Source of the DNA: Alteromonas lipotrueiana | GTDB taxonomy: Bacteria > Pseudomonadota > Gammaproteobacteria > Enterobacterales > Alteromonadaceae | Length of the DNA stretch: 64,000 nt | Reading direction: 5' to 3' | Assembly (NCBI RefSeq): GCF_019249245.1 | Contig: NZ_JAESDK010000010.1 | Span: 61,275-125,274, forward strand | Part shown: one piece after another, positions 19,058 to 28,199 of the stretch | How positions within the stretch are numbered: the stretch's first letter is position 1 | Layout: each line of letters opens with the position of its first letter | The notes under the pieces: model-generated | What the model was told of the DNA's origin: nothing | The model's database searches: none | The model's input: only the letters and a program-made list of their open reading frames with translations | Program-made: the position numbers and the translations under genes

Positions 19058-20635
19058 TTAGCTTTCGATTAATGCTTTCACATTGTCTAAGGTGTCGGCT
19101 TCGTTGGCAGGTTTGTCCCAGCGAATACGGTGAAAACGCGGGAAACGCAAGGCCACCCCTGACTTGTGTCGCCCTGAAGGGTGCGCCGCATCAAAAGCCA
19201 CTTCAATCACCAGTTCTTTAGCAACTTCCCGCACTGGCCCGAAACGTCCCACGGTATGCCGGCGAACCCAGTTATCCAGTTTTTTAAGCTCTTCATCGGT
19301 AAAACCTGAATAGGCCTTGCCAATAGGCAACAACACATCATCCTGCCAGGCGCCAAATGTAAAGTCGGAATAAAAACTAGAGCGTTTCCCATGACCACGC
19401 TGGGCATACATAATAACCGCATCGACCAGTTTGGGCTGACGTTTCCATTTAAACCATAATCCCTTTGGGCGGCCCGGGACATACAGGCTGTCTTTGCGCT
19501 TTAACATTAGCCCTTCTACTGCGGTATCGTCACTGGCACGGGCGTAAAGCTGTTGCAAACTATCTCGGTCTTTTGCCTGTAAAGGTTGTGATAAATGCAG
19601 ACGGTCACTCCGGCTTCGTTCAATAAACCGGACTAACAGTTGATGCCGTTCATCTAAGGTGCGATCGGTCAGCATCTGCTTTTCGTCGGCGATAATGTCG
19701 TACACCATCAGACCAGCAGGCAGGCTTTCTATTAACTTCTTCGGTGGTTTCTTTTTGTTAAGTCGTTGCTGCAGCTGATTAAAGGTATCCACATTATCGC
19801 CGTGCATTATCAGCAGCTCACCATCAAGTACGCAGTGTTCGGTGATGCTTTGTAATAAATCGGGGAAAGACGGGCTAATATCATCGCCAGTACGGCTGAA
19901 CAAGGCTTTACCATTGGCGGTGCTAACCAGTTGTACCCGAATACCATCGTATTTGTGTTCAATCTGCCAGTCTTTGGGCTGCAATTCTTCCAGGTTCTTT
20001 TCATCAATAGGGTGAGACAGCATAACCGGATGAAAAGTGACTTCTTCAGAAATATCGGGTTTGTCGGCTTTGCCTTCTAACCATGCAAGCATGTCGCTAT
20101 ACGGGGGCGCGACACCGTGCCACAGAGTTTCAATTTCAGCCACGTCTGTGTCGCCAAATTTTGCCAGAATCTGCTTCATGGTGCGTGCTGAAACCCCAAT
20201 ACGTAATCCCCGGGTGCCTAATTTAATCAGGGCCCAACGTTGTGCAGCGGTCATGGCGTCGAGATACTTTGTGAGAAGCGGCTTAACGTCAGTGCGTTTG
20301 GCTTCGGCAAATTGGGTCACTATTTCACCTAGCGACGGCAACCCTTCAGCGCCGGGTGATGCTGATGCAGGCCATAAGTGCGCTACCGTTTCGCTCATTT
20401 CACCAACATAGTCATAGCTCATTTCGAACAACACCGGGTCGATGCGCTCAAGCATCAGTTGCTTTACCGCATTGCGCTTAAAAAAATCAAAGCGTAATGC
20501 TCCGGCCATCGCGGCAATGGCCCAGCCCCGGTCTGGGTCGGGGGTGCGCTGTAAATAATCGATAATAAGTGCTGATTTGGCATTATGGCTACCGGTAAAA
20601 TACAGCTGTTCCAATAAATCACTAAAGTCTTCCAT
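19058..20635 (-). CDS. ATP-dependent DNA ligase, damage-response (ligase-associated) type
   Basis: This is a eukaryal/archaeal-type ATP ligase of 525 residues, of the bacterial class found next to an MBL exonuclease, a DEXH helicase and PdeM. An N-terminal helical domain (about 1-195) precedes the nucleotidyltransferase core with the adenylated K228 in EHKYDGIR, motif III FSRTGD, motif IV VEGLMLKRKD and motif V LWFKWKR, then an OB domain ending at about 525. There is no signal peptide (unlike LigB or periplasmic Lig E). The ATG directly follows the stop codon of the exonuclease gene, so the two are co-translated. The expected role is sealing breaks during damage repair. Confidence 0.92.
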   Translation of the reverse strand: MEDFSDLLEQLYFTGSHNAKSALIIDYLQRTPDPDRGWAIAAMAGALRFDFFKRNAVKQLMLERIDPVLFEMSYDYVGEMSETVAHLWPASASPGAEGLPSLGEIVTQFAEAKRTDVKPLLTKYLDAMTAAQRWALIKLGTRGLRIGVSARTMKQILAKFGDTDVAEIETLWHGVAPPYSDMLAWLEGKADKPDISEEVTFHPVMLSHPIDEKNLEELQPKDWQIEHKYDGIRVQLVSTANGKALFSRTGDDISPSFPDLLQSITEHCVLDGELLIMHGDNVDTFNQLQQRLNKKKPPKKLIESLPAGLMVYDIIADEKQMLTDRTLDERHQLLVRFIERSRSDRLHLSQPLQAKDRDSLQQLYARASDDTAVEGLMLKRKDSLYVPGRPKGLWFKWKRQPKLVDAVIMYAQRGHGKRSSFYSDFTFGAWQDDVLLPIGKAYSGFTDEELKKLDNWVRRHTVGRFGPVREVAKELVIEVAFDAAHPSGRHKSGVALRFPRFHRIRWDKPANEADTLDNVKALIES

Positions 20636-21661
20636 TTATCCGGTTTCCTGCTCATCTTCATAGCCTAATAAAGACAAGGCCCTGGCTTTAAACCCCATTT
20701 GTGTGGCCTGGTACACCAGCGCATTTTCGCGGCCGTGGGTCACCCACACTTCCTTTGCCCCCACCTCTTCAATGGTTTGAATCAGTTCCGGCCAGTCGCA
20801 ATGATCAGAGATTATCATAGGTAGTTCGACCTGCTTTTGCCGGGCCCGGGCCCGAATCTGCATCCAGCCTGAGGCCATAACCGTGCGTACGTCAGGAAAC
20901 GCCCGTGACCAGCGATCAGCCAACGCCGAAGGCGGGGCAATAACAATCTCGCCGGCCAATGTACTTTTGTCTTCTATTTCACTGACCGGTACCAGCTTGC
21001 CCAAATCAATACCATGTTGTTGATACAACTCGCATAAGCGAATTAATGCCCCATGTAAATAAATAGGTTTGTGATAACCGGCCTGGCGCAAAGCCAGAAT
21101 AACCCGCTGACACTTTCCCAGTGCATATGATCCGACCAGGTGACAACGGTGTTTGAACACCTGCAAAGAATTGATGAGCTTATCGACCTCACGCTCTATA
21201 GGCGGGTGCGTGAAAACCGGTAAGCCGAAGGTGGCCTCGGTAATAAATACATCACAGGGCACCACTTCAAAGGGCAGGCAGGTTGGGTCGGGACGCCGTT
21301 TATAATCGCCGGAGACCACCAGCCGACTGCCTCGATATTCCAACAATACCTGCGCCGAACCCATAATATGTCCGGCGGGGTACAATGTCATGCGTACCGG
21401 ATCATCAGCCTCGCCTAACATAACACTTTCGCCATACCGCATAGGTTGAGTAGACTCAGCCATTTCCTCGCCATAACGGGTGGTCATTATTGCCATGGTT
21501 TTATCTGTAGCGTACACATGCGAATGCCCGGCCATTGCATGATCAGTATGACCATGGGTTACCACGGCCAGCGCGACAGGTTTCATCGGGTCTATGTATA
21601 GGTCGGCAGGACGACAGTACAAGCCGGGCGATTCTACGCTCATCCAATGTTGGGGGTGCAA
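20636..21661 (-). CDS. Ligase-associated DNA damage response exonuclease (MBL fold, SNM1-like)
   Basis: A metallo-beta-lactamase/beta-CASP nuclease predicted to trim DNA ends before ligation. The metal-binding motif THGHTDHA lies at residues 35-42, a second histidine region AGHIMGSAQVLLEY follows, with SGDYKRRPDP, SYALGKCQRVI, the YLHGA box, and the late SDHCDWPELI and WVTHGRENAL segments. The start chosen is a TTG five bases after a perfect AAGGAGG on the minus strand, giving 341 residues; the ATG six codons later, at the family-like SVESPGLYC, is the alternative, and a longer frame upstream shows no similarity. It forms an operon with the ligase and diverges from the helicase. Confidence 0.9.
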   Translation of the reverse strand: MHPQHWMSVESPGLYCRPADLYIDPMKPVALAVVTHGHTDHAMAGHSHVYATDKTMAIMTTRYGEEMAESTQPMRYGESVMLGEADDPVRMTLYPAGHIMGSAQVLLEYRGSRLVVSGDYKRRPDPTCLPFEVVPCDVFITEATFGLPVFTHPPIEREVDKLINSLQVFKHRCHLVGSYALGKCQRVILALRQAGYHKPIYLHGALIRLCELYQQHGIDLGKLVPVSEIEDKSTLAGEIVIAPPSALADRWSRAFPDVRTVMASGWMQIRARARQKQVELPMIISDHCDWPELIQTIEEVGAKEVWVTHGRENALVYQATQMGFKARALSLLGYEDEQETG

Positions 21662-21780
21662 GGGTTCCTCCTTATGCTGGAACAAAAATATACGCATAAG
21701 AACAGGCTTTGGTTGCCTGCCGGTAAACTTAGCAAGGCAGTACTGCGTAATAACTGGCAAAAAACACGGCAGGAACACTC

Positions 21781-24225
21781 ATTTTATCTGATAAGTTTTC
21801 ACGGTGGTTTGCATCCCGGGGCTGGCAATTGCGTGATTATCAGCAGCAGATGCTTACCCAGGTTCCTCAGCAGGCAGCAACGTTATTAATTGCCCCCACC
21901 GGTGCGGGCAAAACTTTATCGGGTTTTTTGCCTAGCTTGCAGCACCTTGACGAATTTCCCATGGAAGGACTGCATACCCTGTATCTGTCACCGTTAAAAG
22001 CATTAACTCAGGACATCCATCGTAATTTATTAGAGCCGGTTGAAGAGATGGGTTTAGCAATATCTATTGAAACCCGTACCGGCGATACCCCTTCGCATAA
22101 GCGTCAACGCCAGCGCCGTAAGCCACCAAATATTTTACTGACCACGCCAGAGTCGTTAATGCTTATGCTGTCATACGCTGATGCAGATAAAATCTTTGGA
22201 AAACTAAATACGGTCATTATTGATGAAGCACATTCATTGGTAGCGAATAAGAGGGGCGACTTTACTACATTGGCGCTGGCCCGGTTACAGGCTTATGCGC
22301 CTACAATGCGCAGAATCGGTTTATCGGCGACGGTGGCCGAGCCGCCTTTGTTGGCAGGTTGGTTAGGGGAAACCGGTGAACCGGCCCATGTATTACAGGT
22401 AGATACGCCAGTGAAGCCTGATGTCAGAATGCTGCATAGCGAAGCCAGAATGCCCTTCGGCGGGTTTATGGCACGCTATGCTATTGCCGATATATATCGC
22501 GAAATCAGTAAAGCCGGAACTACTTTGGTCTTCGTAAATACCCGCGCTCAGGCAGAGCTGGTGTTTCAAATGCTATGGGAAGAAAATCACAAAGGCCTGC
22601 CTATTGCGTTGTATCACGGCTCATTAAGTAAAGAACAACGCCGCAAAACTGAAAATCTGATGGCTACCGGCAAACTTACGGCTATTGTATGTACATCTGC
22701 ACTGGAGTTGGGCATAGACTGGGGAAATGTTGATTTAGTGGTTCAGGTCGGTGCGCCTAAGGGCGTAAGCCGGTTATTGCAACGTATTGGCCGGGCTAAT
22801 CACCGATTAGATGAGCCTAGCAAAGCGTTACTGGTGCCGGCCAATCGCTTTGAGGCCCTAGAGTGTCAGGCGGCCATTGAAGCCATCAGCAATAATGAGC
22901 TTGATGGAGAGCGTCCGCAGCCCGGGGCTTTGGATATTCTCCCCCAGTTTATTATGAACTGTGCCTGTAGTGCTCCGGCCAATCCACAAATTATCTATCA
23001 GCAGGTATTAAATGCGCCGCCCTATCAGGGGGTTGATAGGCTGACCTTTGATAAGCTTTGGCAATTTACCGTGGATGGCGGCTATGCATTACAAGCCTAC
23101 GATCGGTATCAGCGGCTGATTAAAAGCGATGATCAATGCTGGGAGCCAGCGTCAAAACGGGTTATTCAGCGTCACCGACAAAACATCGGCACTATAGTTG
23201 AGGCCGGACGGCTTAAAGTAAAACGTATACGCCGGGCTAACCAGGGCAAAATTATTGGTGAAGTTGAAGAACATTTTGCCCAGCAGTTAGTGCAGGGCGA
23301 CACATTTTATTTTGCCGGTGAAGTGCTGCGCTATGAAGCAATACGCGATATGCAGGTTCACGCTAAGCCGGCAAAAGGCGGCGAACCAAAAATTCCGAGT
23401 TTTTCGGGTGGTCAGCTGCCTCTGTCCAGCTTTTTGGCTGACCGGGTAAGGGCTTTATTAGAAAATCCCGACCGCTGGCGGACATTGCCCGAACAGGTTC
23501 AGCAATGGCTGGCGTTGCAGCAGCAGTTTTCGGTCATACCGACCCAGCAGCAGGTATTAATTGAACAATTTGAATACCGTAAAATGCAGGTCAGTCTTTA
23601 TTACACTTTTGAAGGACGCAAAGCCAATCAAACCCTGGGAATGCTTTTAACTAAGCGAATGGAAAAAATGGGCCTCAAACCCATGTCTTTCAGTGTGACC
23701 GATTATGGCCTATCCATCAGCGCATTGCGGCGTATAGACGAAACTCAGGTCGCGCAGTTGTTTGCCCCAGATATTTTAGGCGATGAGTTAGAAGACTGGA
23801 TGCTGCAGGCGCCCATGCTTAAACGCTCGTTCAGGCAAGTGGCAGTGGTAAGCGGTTTAACCGAACAGCGCTACCACAGCAATCAAAAATCCATGAAGCA
23901 GGTCACCTTTTCTACCGACCTGATTTACGACACGCTACGTGAATACGACCCCGATCATGTATTGCTGGCGGTGACCCGGGCCGATGCAGAGCGCGAGTTA
24001 CTCGACTTATCACGTCTGGCTGACTTGCTTATTCGATTTGTGGGTAAAACCCGGCTGATCAATCTCGACAAACCCTCTCCTATGTCGATTCCGATTGTAT
24101 TAAATGTGCGCTCAGAACAGGTTAAAGGAGCGGGCGCTCATGCACTTATGGAGCAAGCAGATCTTTACGCCGAAGCAGACGCTATGCTCGATGAGGTCAG
24201 AGCGTTGCTGGCGGGTAAGCAATAA
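21781..24225 (+). CDS. Ligase-associated DNA damage response DEXH-box helicase (Lhr-like)
   Basis: A superfamily 2 helicase of the Lhr-core type that partners the ligase, exonuclease and PdeM. It shows motif I APTGAGKT, the DEAH box in IIDEAHSL, motif III LSATV, motif IV LVFVNTRAQAE, motif V TSALELGIDWGNVD and motif VI QRIGRANHR, followed by the winged-helix and Lhr-specific C-terminal domains, about 814 residues in all. Family-like residues RWFASRGW are encoded upstream of the first ATG/GTG/TTG-type codon (TTG at 21829), so the real start must be earlier. The only plausible candidate is ATT at 21781, six bases after CAGGA; CTG at 21754 is less likely. Upstream of that the frame closes. Confidence 0.88.
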   Translation: MLSDKFSRWFASRGWQLRDYQQQMLTQVPQQAATLLIAPTGAGKTLSGFLPSLQHLDEFPMEGLHTLYLSPLKALTQDIHRNLLEPVEEMGLAISIETRTGDTPSHKRQRQRRKPPNILLTTPESLMLMLSYADADKIFGKLNTVIIDEAHSLVANKRGDFTTLALARLQAYAPTMRRIGLSATVAEPPLLAGWLGETGEPAHVLQVDTPVKPDVRMLHSEARMPFGGFMARYAIADIYREISKAGTTLVFVNTRAQAELVFQMLWEENHKGLPIALYHGSLSKEQRRKTENLMATGKLTAIVCTSALELGIDWGNVDLVVQVGAPKGVSRLLQRIGRANHRLDEPSKALLVPANRFEALECQAAIEAISNNELDGERPQPGALDILPQFIMNCACSAPANPQIIYQQVLNAPPYQGVDRLTFDKLWQFTVDGGYALQAYDRYQRLIKSDDQCWEPASKRVIQRHRQNIGTIVEAGRLKVKRIRRANQGKIIGEVEEHFAQQLVQGDTFYFAGEVLRYEAIRDMQVHAKPAKGGEPKIPSFSGGQLPLSSFLADRVRALLENPDRWRTLPEQVQQWLALQQQFSVIPTQQQVLIEQFEYRKMQVSLYYTFEGRKANQTLGMLLTKRMEKMGLKPMSFSVTDYGLSISALRRIDETQVAQLFAPDILGDELEDWMLQAPMLKRSFRQVAVVSGLTEQRYHSNQKSMKQVTFSTDLIYDTLREYDPDHVLLAVTRADAERELLDLSRLADLLIRFVGKTRLINLDKPSPMSIPIVLNVRSEQVKGAGAHALMEQADLYAEADAMLDEVRALLAGKQ

Positions 24226-24267
24226 CAGCCCGGCTATTATTTTTTCTTTGTAAAATAAGAGGTTTTT

Positions 24268-24981
24268 TTGGCAGTAAGTAACAGTGAATGGCTAAGTGAA
24301 AAGCTACGGCAAGCTCAAATTGTTGCCATGCGGTTCGCAGATAAAACCTGGCTTTTGGATGCCCGGGGAGTGGCTTATTTACCGCATAAGGATTTGCTGG
24401 TGGTATCAGATTTACATTTTGAAAAGGGCAGCTATTTAGGCCACTACGGGAACCCTATACCCCATTTAGATACACGGGCGACATTAAGCCGTTTAAACCG
24501 CATTGTAGAAGATTACAACCCCGGTACATTGATGTGTTTAGGCGATAGCTTTCATGACGCCCGTGGGGTAGAGCGGATGGCTCGCGATGACCTCAATACC
24601 CTGACTCAGCTGATTAGTCGAATAGATTGCTGGCAGTGGATATTAGGCAATCACGATCCACAGATTCCAGAACAACTGGCGGGTGAACGTCTGCACCGGA
24701 CCCAGATTGATAGTATTGGCTTTTGTCATGAGCCCGAACCAGACTGGCCACAATGTCAGTATCAGGTTATCGGACATTTTCATCCCAAGGTAAAGTGTCG
24801 GGTAGGGCGTTATCCGGTTAAAGGCCGGTGTTTTGTTATGGGCGATAAGTATTTTGTGATGCCTGCTTTTGGCCAATATACAGGGGGGCTGTGGATAGAT
24901 CATGAGGTTATGCAGCCCTTAGTGCCAAAAGCTTCACGCCGTTGTTTTGTGATGCAGGACGAGCGCATATTTGCCGTGTAA
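24268..24981 (+). CDS. pdeM: Ligase-associated metallophosphoesterase PdeM
   Basis: A calcineurin-type phosphoesterase of 237 residues, the fourth member of the ligase-linked repair set. The metal site is complete: D48 and H50 in VSDLHFEKG, G92-D93 in LGDSFHD, GNHD at 127-130 and GHFHP at 169-173. Family members have been described as DNA endonuclease or phosphodiesterase; the DNA substrate is inferred from context. Translation starts at TTG, five bases after AGAGG and 42 bases after the helicase stop, so the two are likely co-transcribed. Confidence 0.9.
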   Translation: MAVSNSEWLSEKLRQAQIVAMRFADKTWLLDARGVAYLPHKDLLVVSDLHFEKGSYLGHYGNPIPHLDTRATLSRLNRIVEDYNPGTLMCLGDSFHDARGVERMARDDLNTLTQLISRIDCWQWILGNHDPQIPEQLAGERLHRTQIDSIGFCHEPEPDWPQCQYQVIGHFHPKVKCRVGRYPVKGRCFVMGDKYFVMPAFGQYTGGLWIDHEVMQPLVPKASRRCFVMQDERIFAV

Positions 24982-25011
24982 TACTGTAGTGGCAGCACCG
25001 TTTATAAAAAA

Positions 25012-25034
25012 AGCGATGATAAATCATCGCTTTT
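25012..25034. terminator. Bidirectional terminator between pdeM and aguB
   Basis: An eight-base-pair stem AGCGATGA / TCATCGCT with a TAAA loop is flanked by an A run on the left and T run on the right, so it can serve both converging genes. Confidence 0.88.
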
Positions 25035-25043
25035 AAGTTTAGC

Positions 25044-25937
25044 CTAATCGCGCCAGCGTTTGGTCAGGTCGCCATACGCATCAATGCGGCGGTCTCGAAA
25101 ATAGGGCCAGATTCGTTTGACCTTTTCGGTACGGGCCATATCAAGCTCAACCATAAGTACCTCTTCTTTATCAGCACTGGCCTGGGCCAACACTTCACCC
25201 TGCGGCCCGGCAATAAAGCTTTGGCCCCAAAACTGAATACCAGGATCATTGTCTACCGGCGACGCTTCAAAACCGGTACGGTTGGCTACCACCACCGGAA
25301 CTGAATTAGCTACCGCATGGGCACGCTGAATTGTTTGCCATGCGCCAAACTGGCGTTGCTGTTCATCGTCGGTATCGGTTTTGTCCCAGCCAATAGCCGT
25401 GGGATAAAATAAAATATCGGCGCCGCGCATGGCCATCAGACGTGCAGCCTCGGGATACCACTGGTCCCAGCATACCAGCACACCCAGCTTACCTACACTG
25501 GTTTCAATAGGTTCAAAACCCATATCGCCCGGCGTAAAATAAAACTTTTCGTAAAAACCCGGGTCATCCGGAATATGCATTTTGCGGTATTTTCCGGCAA
25601 TTTCGCGACTTCGGTCAAACACTACCGCAGTATTGTGATACAAACCCGAACCACGTTTTTCAAAGAGCGAGGTAATGAGTACCACATTGTATTTTTCGGC
25701 CAGCTCTCCAAAAAAATCGGTAGCCGCACCAGGGATAGGCTCTGCCAGGTCAAAGGCGTCGGTATCTTCCTGCTGACAAAAGTACAAAGTGCTGTGCAGC
25801 TCCTGTAATAAAATACATTCGCAACCGTCGGCGGCCAGCTGGGCAACTTTATCGGCGCTATTTTGCCAGTTTGTGGCTTTGTCGTTATCTGCCACAGATT
25901 GTTGAACTAAACCTATCTTCAATGTATTAGCCGGCAT
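25044..25937 (-). CDS. aguB: N-carbamoylputrescine amidase
   Basis: AguB hydrolyses N-carbamoylputrescine to putrescine, carbon dioxide and ammonia, completing the agmatine route to polyamines. The nitrilase-fold triad is visible as E46 in LLQELHST, K119 in KYRKMHIPDD and C156 in VLVCWDQWYPEAARL. The C-terminal KVKRIWPYFRDRRIDAYGDL is diagnostic of the plant and bacterial carbamoylputrescine amidases. At 297 residues it has the usual length. Its start overlaps the end of aguA by 11 bases, forming a tight two-gene operon transcribed leftward and ending in the bidirectional hairpin. Confidence 0.96.
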   Translation of the reverse strand: MPANTLKIGLVQQSVADNDKATNWQNSADKVAQLAADGCECILLQELHSTLYFCQQEDTDAFDLAEPIPGAATDFFGELAEKYNVVLITSLFEKRGSGLYHNTAVVFDRSREIAGKYRKMHIPDDPGFYEKFYFTPGDMGFEPIETSVGKLGVLVCWDQWYPEAARLMAMRGADILFYPTAIGWDKTDTDDEQQRQFGAWQTIQRAHAVANSVPVVVANRTGFEASPVDNDPGIQFWGQSFIAGPQGEVLAQASADKEEVLMVELDMARTEKVKRIWPYFRDRRIDAYGDLTKRWRD

Positions 25938-26985
25938 AGACAGACACTCCTGCTTGAAGTTGAGAAATTACCGCATCTTTGAGGGTATGTTGTGGCACCT
26001 GCATTGAAATACAATGTAAACTGCCAAATTGTTGAACCAATGCCGAGCAATCAATTCCGGTAACCGTGAACTGCGGGTAAGCCTGACGCAGCACCGCCAG
26101 TGCTTCAGCGTCTTCGGGCTGATTATACACCGGGGCCAGAATAGCTTGATTACAGATTAAAAAATTTGCGTAAGAAGCTGGCAGGCGTTCGTTGTCATTA
26201 TTGAACATAGCCGGTAAGGGCAGACGGTACTGATGATGTTCAGGTAAACGCTGGGCCAATTCCTCACATAACGCCGACAGACTTTTGAAGTGGTCATCAT
26301 CAGGACGATTATCGCAGGCCTGAATTACCAGTGCTTGTTGTGGAGTAAAACGTACCAAGGTGTCAATATGCCCATCGGTGTCATCGCCTTGCAGATGGCC
26401 TTGCTGCAAAATGGTAACTTTATGGGCGCCTAACGCATCGTTGAATCCTTGCTCATACGCATCCAGAGTCATTTGTCCGTTACGCTTTGGATTGAGCAAG
26501 CATTGTGCAGTTGAAAGCAAATGGCCTTGAGCATCAATTTCAAGCGCGCCGCCTTCGGCAACCCATTCAATACTGGTCAGCTGCTGACGACAAAGCTTAG
26601 CCAGATACCGACGATTTACCTGGTTGTCTTGCCGGGCATCAAATTTTTCACCCCAGCCATTAAATGCAAACTCTACCGGCTGCGGACCATCAGGTCCTTC
26701 ACAAGTTAAAAAGCCATAATCGCGAACCCAGGTATCATTATAATGAGCAGGGATCAGCAACACCCTGGAGTCTGTAGGAAGCTGCTCGCTGATGGTGTCA
26801 GCCTGAGTAGGCGGACACAATAGAATAACGCCGGCGCCAGCCTTATTTATATGCTTAATAATATTGCAATACGTACTGCGCACCGTTTGTAACCAAGGCG
26901 CCCAGTCGGTTTGCTCATGCGGCCAGGCCAGTATTACCGCATCCGCGCTGGCCCATTCGGGAAAAAGAGTTGAACCTGTGGTCAT
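25927..26985 (-). CDS. aguA: Agmatine deiminase
   Basis: AguA converts agmatine to N-carbamoylputrescine and ammonia. The 352-residue protein has the guanidine-modifying fold with NDTWVRDYG (substrate contacts), E144 in EGGALEID, H206 in GDDTDGHIDTLVRF, the YANFLICN segment and the nucleophile C325 in GSLHCISMQVP. All catalytic residues of the family are present. It begins the aguA-aguB operon. The upstream region has an ATTATA-like box on the minus strand about 40 bases from the ATG, which could be its -10 element, but no good -35 was found. Confidence 0.95.
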   Translation of the reverse strand: MTTGSTLFPEWASADAVILAWPHEQTDWAPWLQTVRSTYCNIIKHINKAGAGVILLCPPTQADTISEQLPTDSRVLLIPAHYNDTWVRDYGFLTCEGPDGPQPVEFAFNGWGEKFDARQDNQVNRRYLAKLCRQQLTSIEWVAEGGALEIDAQGHLLSTAQCLLNPKRNGQMTLDAYEQGFNDALGAHKVTILQQGHLQGDDTDGHIDTLVRFTPQQALVIQACDNRPDDDHFKSLSALCEELAQRLPEHHQYRLPLPAMFNNDNERLPASYANFLICNQAILAPVYNQPEDAEALAVLRQAYPQFTVTGIDCSALVQQFGSLHCISMQVPQHTLKDAVISQLQAGVSVYAG

Positions 26986-27495
26986 TAAGCAGTGTCCATA
27001 GTGTCGGCAAAAAATCGAAGGGTATAATAGCAGCCCTGTCTGGTTGACTAAATTGATTCGTCATAATTTTTATACCGCAAAGCCCGGTTTTTTCCTTAAG
27101 TACTTTGGGGTCTTAAGTAACCGATAGCAGAATGTAAAGTTTGCGCAACAGGGCGTTAGTGGGCCAGCCGCCCTAAGCCATTACAAACCTTGGCGTGAGC
27201 CCAGGCAAAGTGGGTAAAAAAAAGAGGCTAAATCGGCCGCTTATCCAGTCAGGACTTATAATTTTCAGTGCAGATTTTGTGCTTCAATATGTTACAATTG
27301 TCTGGCTGGTGGGGGAGCTCACTGATTTTTTTGACCCCTGGGTAAGCAAAGTGAAAGCGCCGGTGTGGTTAGAATTGATTTTTTATAGGCGTAACCAACC
27401 AATACATAATTAATAATTTTTGTATTGAGTATCCTGCAAAAGGACAGCGTTGGTTCAGCGTAAACTCTACCTAAGTTGTTGAATTGGATATAAGC
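26986..27495. other. Long intergenic region between divergent aguA and folE
   Basis: No convincing gene was found in these 510 bases. Visible structure includes TATAAT at 27023-27028 on the plus strand, a direct repeat of CTTAAGTA at 27095 and 27112 (17 bases apart, each containing the palindrome CTTAAG), an AGGGCG...CGCCCT inverted repeat around 27150-27174 enclosing GTGGGCCAGC, and CAATACA/TGTATTG at 27400-27406 and 27421-27427 about 70 bases before folE. A 72-codon GTG frame at 27195-27413 lacks a ribosome site. The region could hold a small RNA or a folE control site. Confidence 0.5.
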
Positions 27496-28182
27496 ATGTT
27501 AGCGAAAGACTCGGTGGTGGTGTGCGATGCACTAGAAGCAGCCATTTCTGAAGAAGCCCGAATTGTGCGTCAGGCCTTAGTAGATAAAGGTCTGGAAACA
27601 CCTATGGTGGAAACCCGCTTGTCTGATGAAGACAAGCGCGAGCGTATTGCCGGAGCAATGGCTGACATCATGGACACATTGGGACTGGATAGAACCGACG
27701 ATAGTCTGGCCGATACCCCGCAGCGTATCGCCAAAATGTACGTGAACGAAATTTTCGGTGGATTAGACTACGCCAGATTCCCTAAAATTACGCAGATTGA
27801 AAATAAAATGCGGTTAGATCAGCCGGTTCAGGTTAGCGATATAAATCTAACCAGTACCTGTGAACATCACTTTATCACTATTGATGGTACTGCCACGGTG
27901 GCTTATATCCCCAAAGACACCGTTTTGGGCCTATCAAAGATTAATCGTCTGGTGGGTTTTTTTGCTCAGCGCCCTCAGGTGCAAGAGCGCCTGACTCAGC
28001 AGGTAATGGTGGCGATTCAGGCATTGACCGGCACGCAGGATGTCGCAGTGAGTATTAATGCGACGCATTACTGTGTAAAAGCGCGGGGTATTCGTGATAC
28101 TAATTCGTTTACCCGGACCAGTGCCCTTGGTGGTCGCTTTAATAGCGACTCGGATCTTCGTCGCGAGTTTTTCAGTCATTAA
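27496..28182 (+). CDS. folE: GTP cyclohydrolase I, type I (FolE)
   Basis: FolE converts GTP to dihydroneopterin triphosphate, the first step of folate synthesis. The 228-residue protein has a variable N-terminal extension and then the conserved core: [11 protein letters not shown], the zinc ligands C122 and H125 in STCEHHF, C193 in [18 protein letters not shown] and [13 protein letters not shown]. The presence of all zinc ligands separates it from zinc-independent FolE2. The ATG with GGATA upstream is preferred over a TTG four codons earlier. A zinc-ribbon gene converges from the right. Confidence 0.96.
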   Translation: MLAKDSVVVCDALEAAISEEARIVRQALVDKGLETPMVETRLSDEDKRERIAGAMADIMDTLGLDRTDDSLADTPQRIAKMYVNEIFGGLDYARFPKITQIENKMRLDQPVQVSDINLTSTCEHHFITIDGTATVAYIPKDTVLGLSKINRLVGFFAQRPQVQERLTQQVMVAIQALTGTQDVAVSINATHYCVKARGIRDTNSFTRTSALGGRFNSDSDLRREFFSH

Positions 28183-28199
28183 TTGTATATAAAGAAACG

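Noticed and set aside
27140..27250. Possible 6S RNA, because GTGGGCCAGC..CCCTAAGCC recalls part of its 5' half
   Set aside because: The matching 3' half, the closing stem and the usual zapA or ygfA neighbours are not found; resemblance is probably chance.
27195..27413. 72-codon frame upstream of folE with a hydrophobic middle
   Set aside because: GTG start without a ribosome site and no recognised similarity; kept only as part of the noncoding region description.
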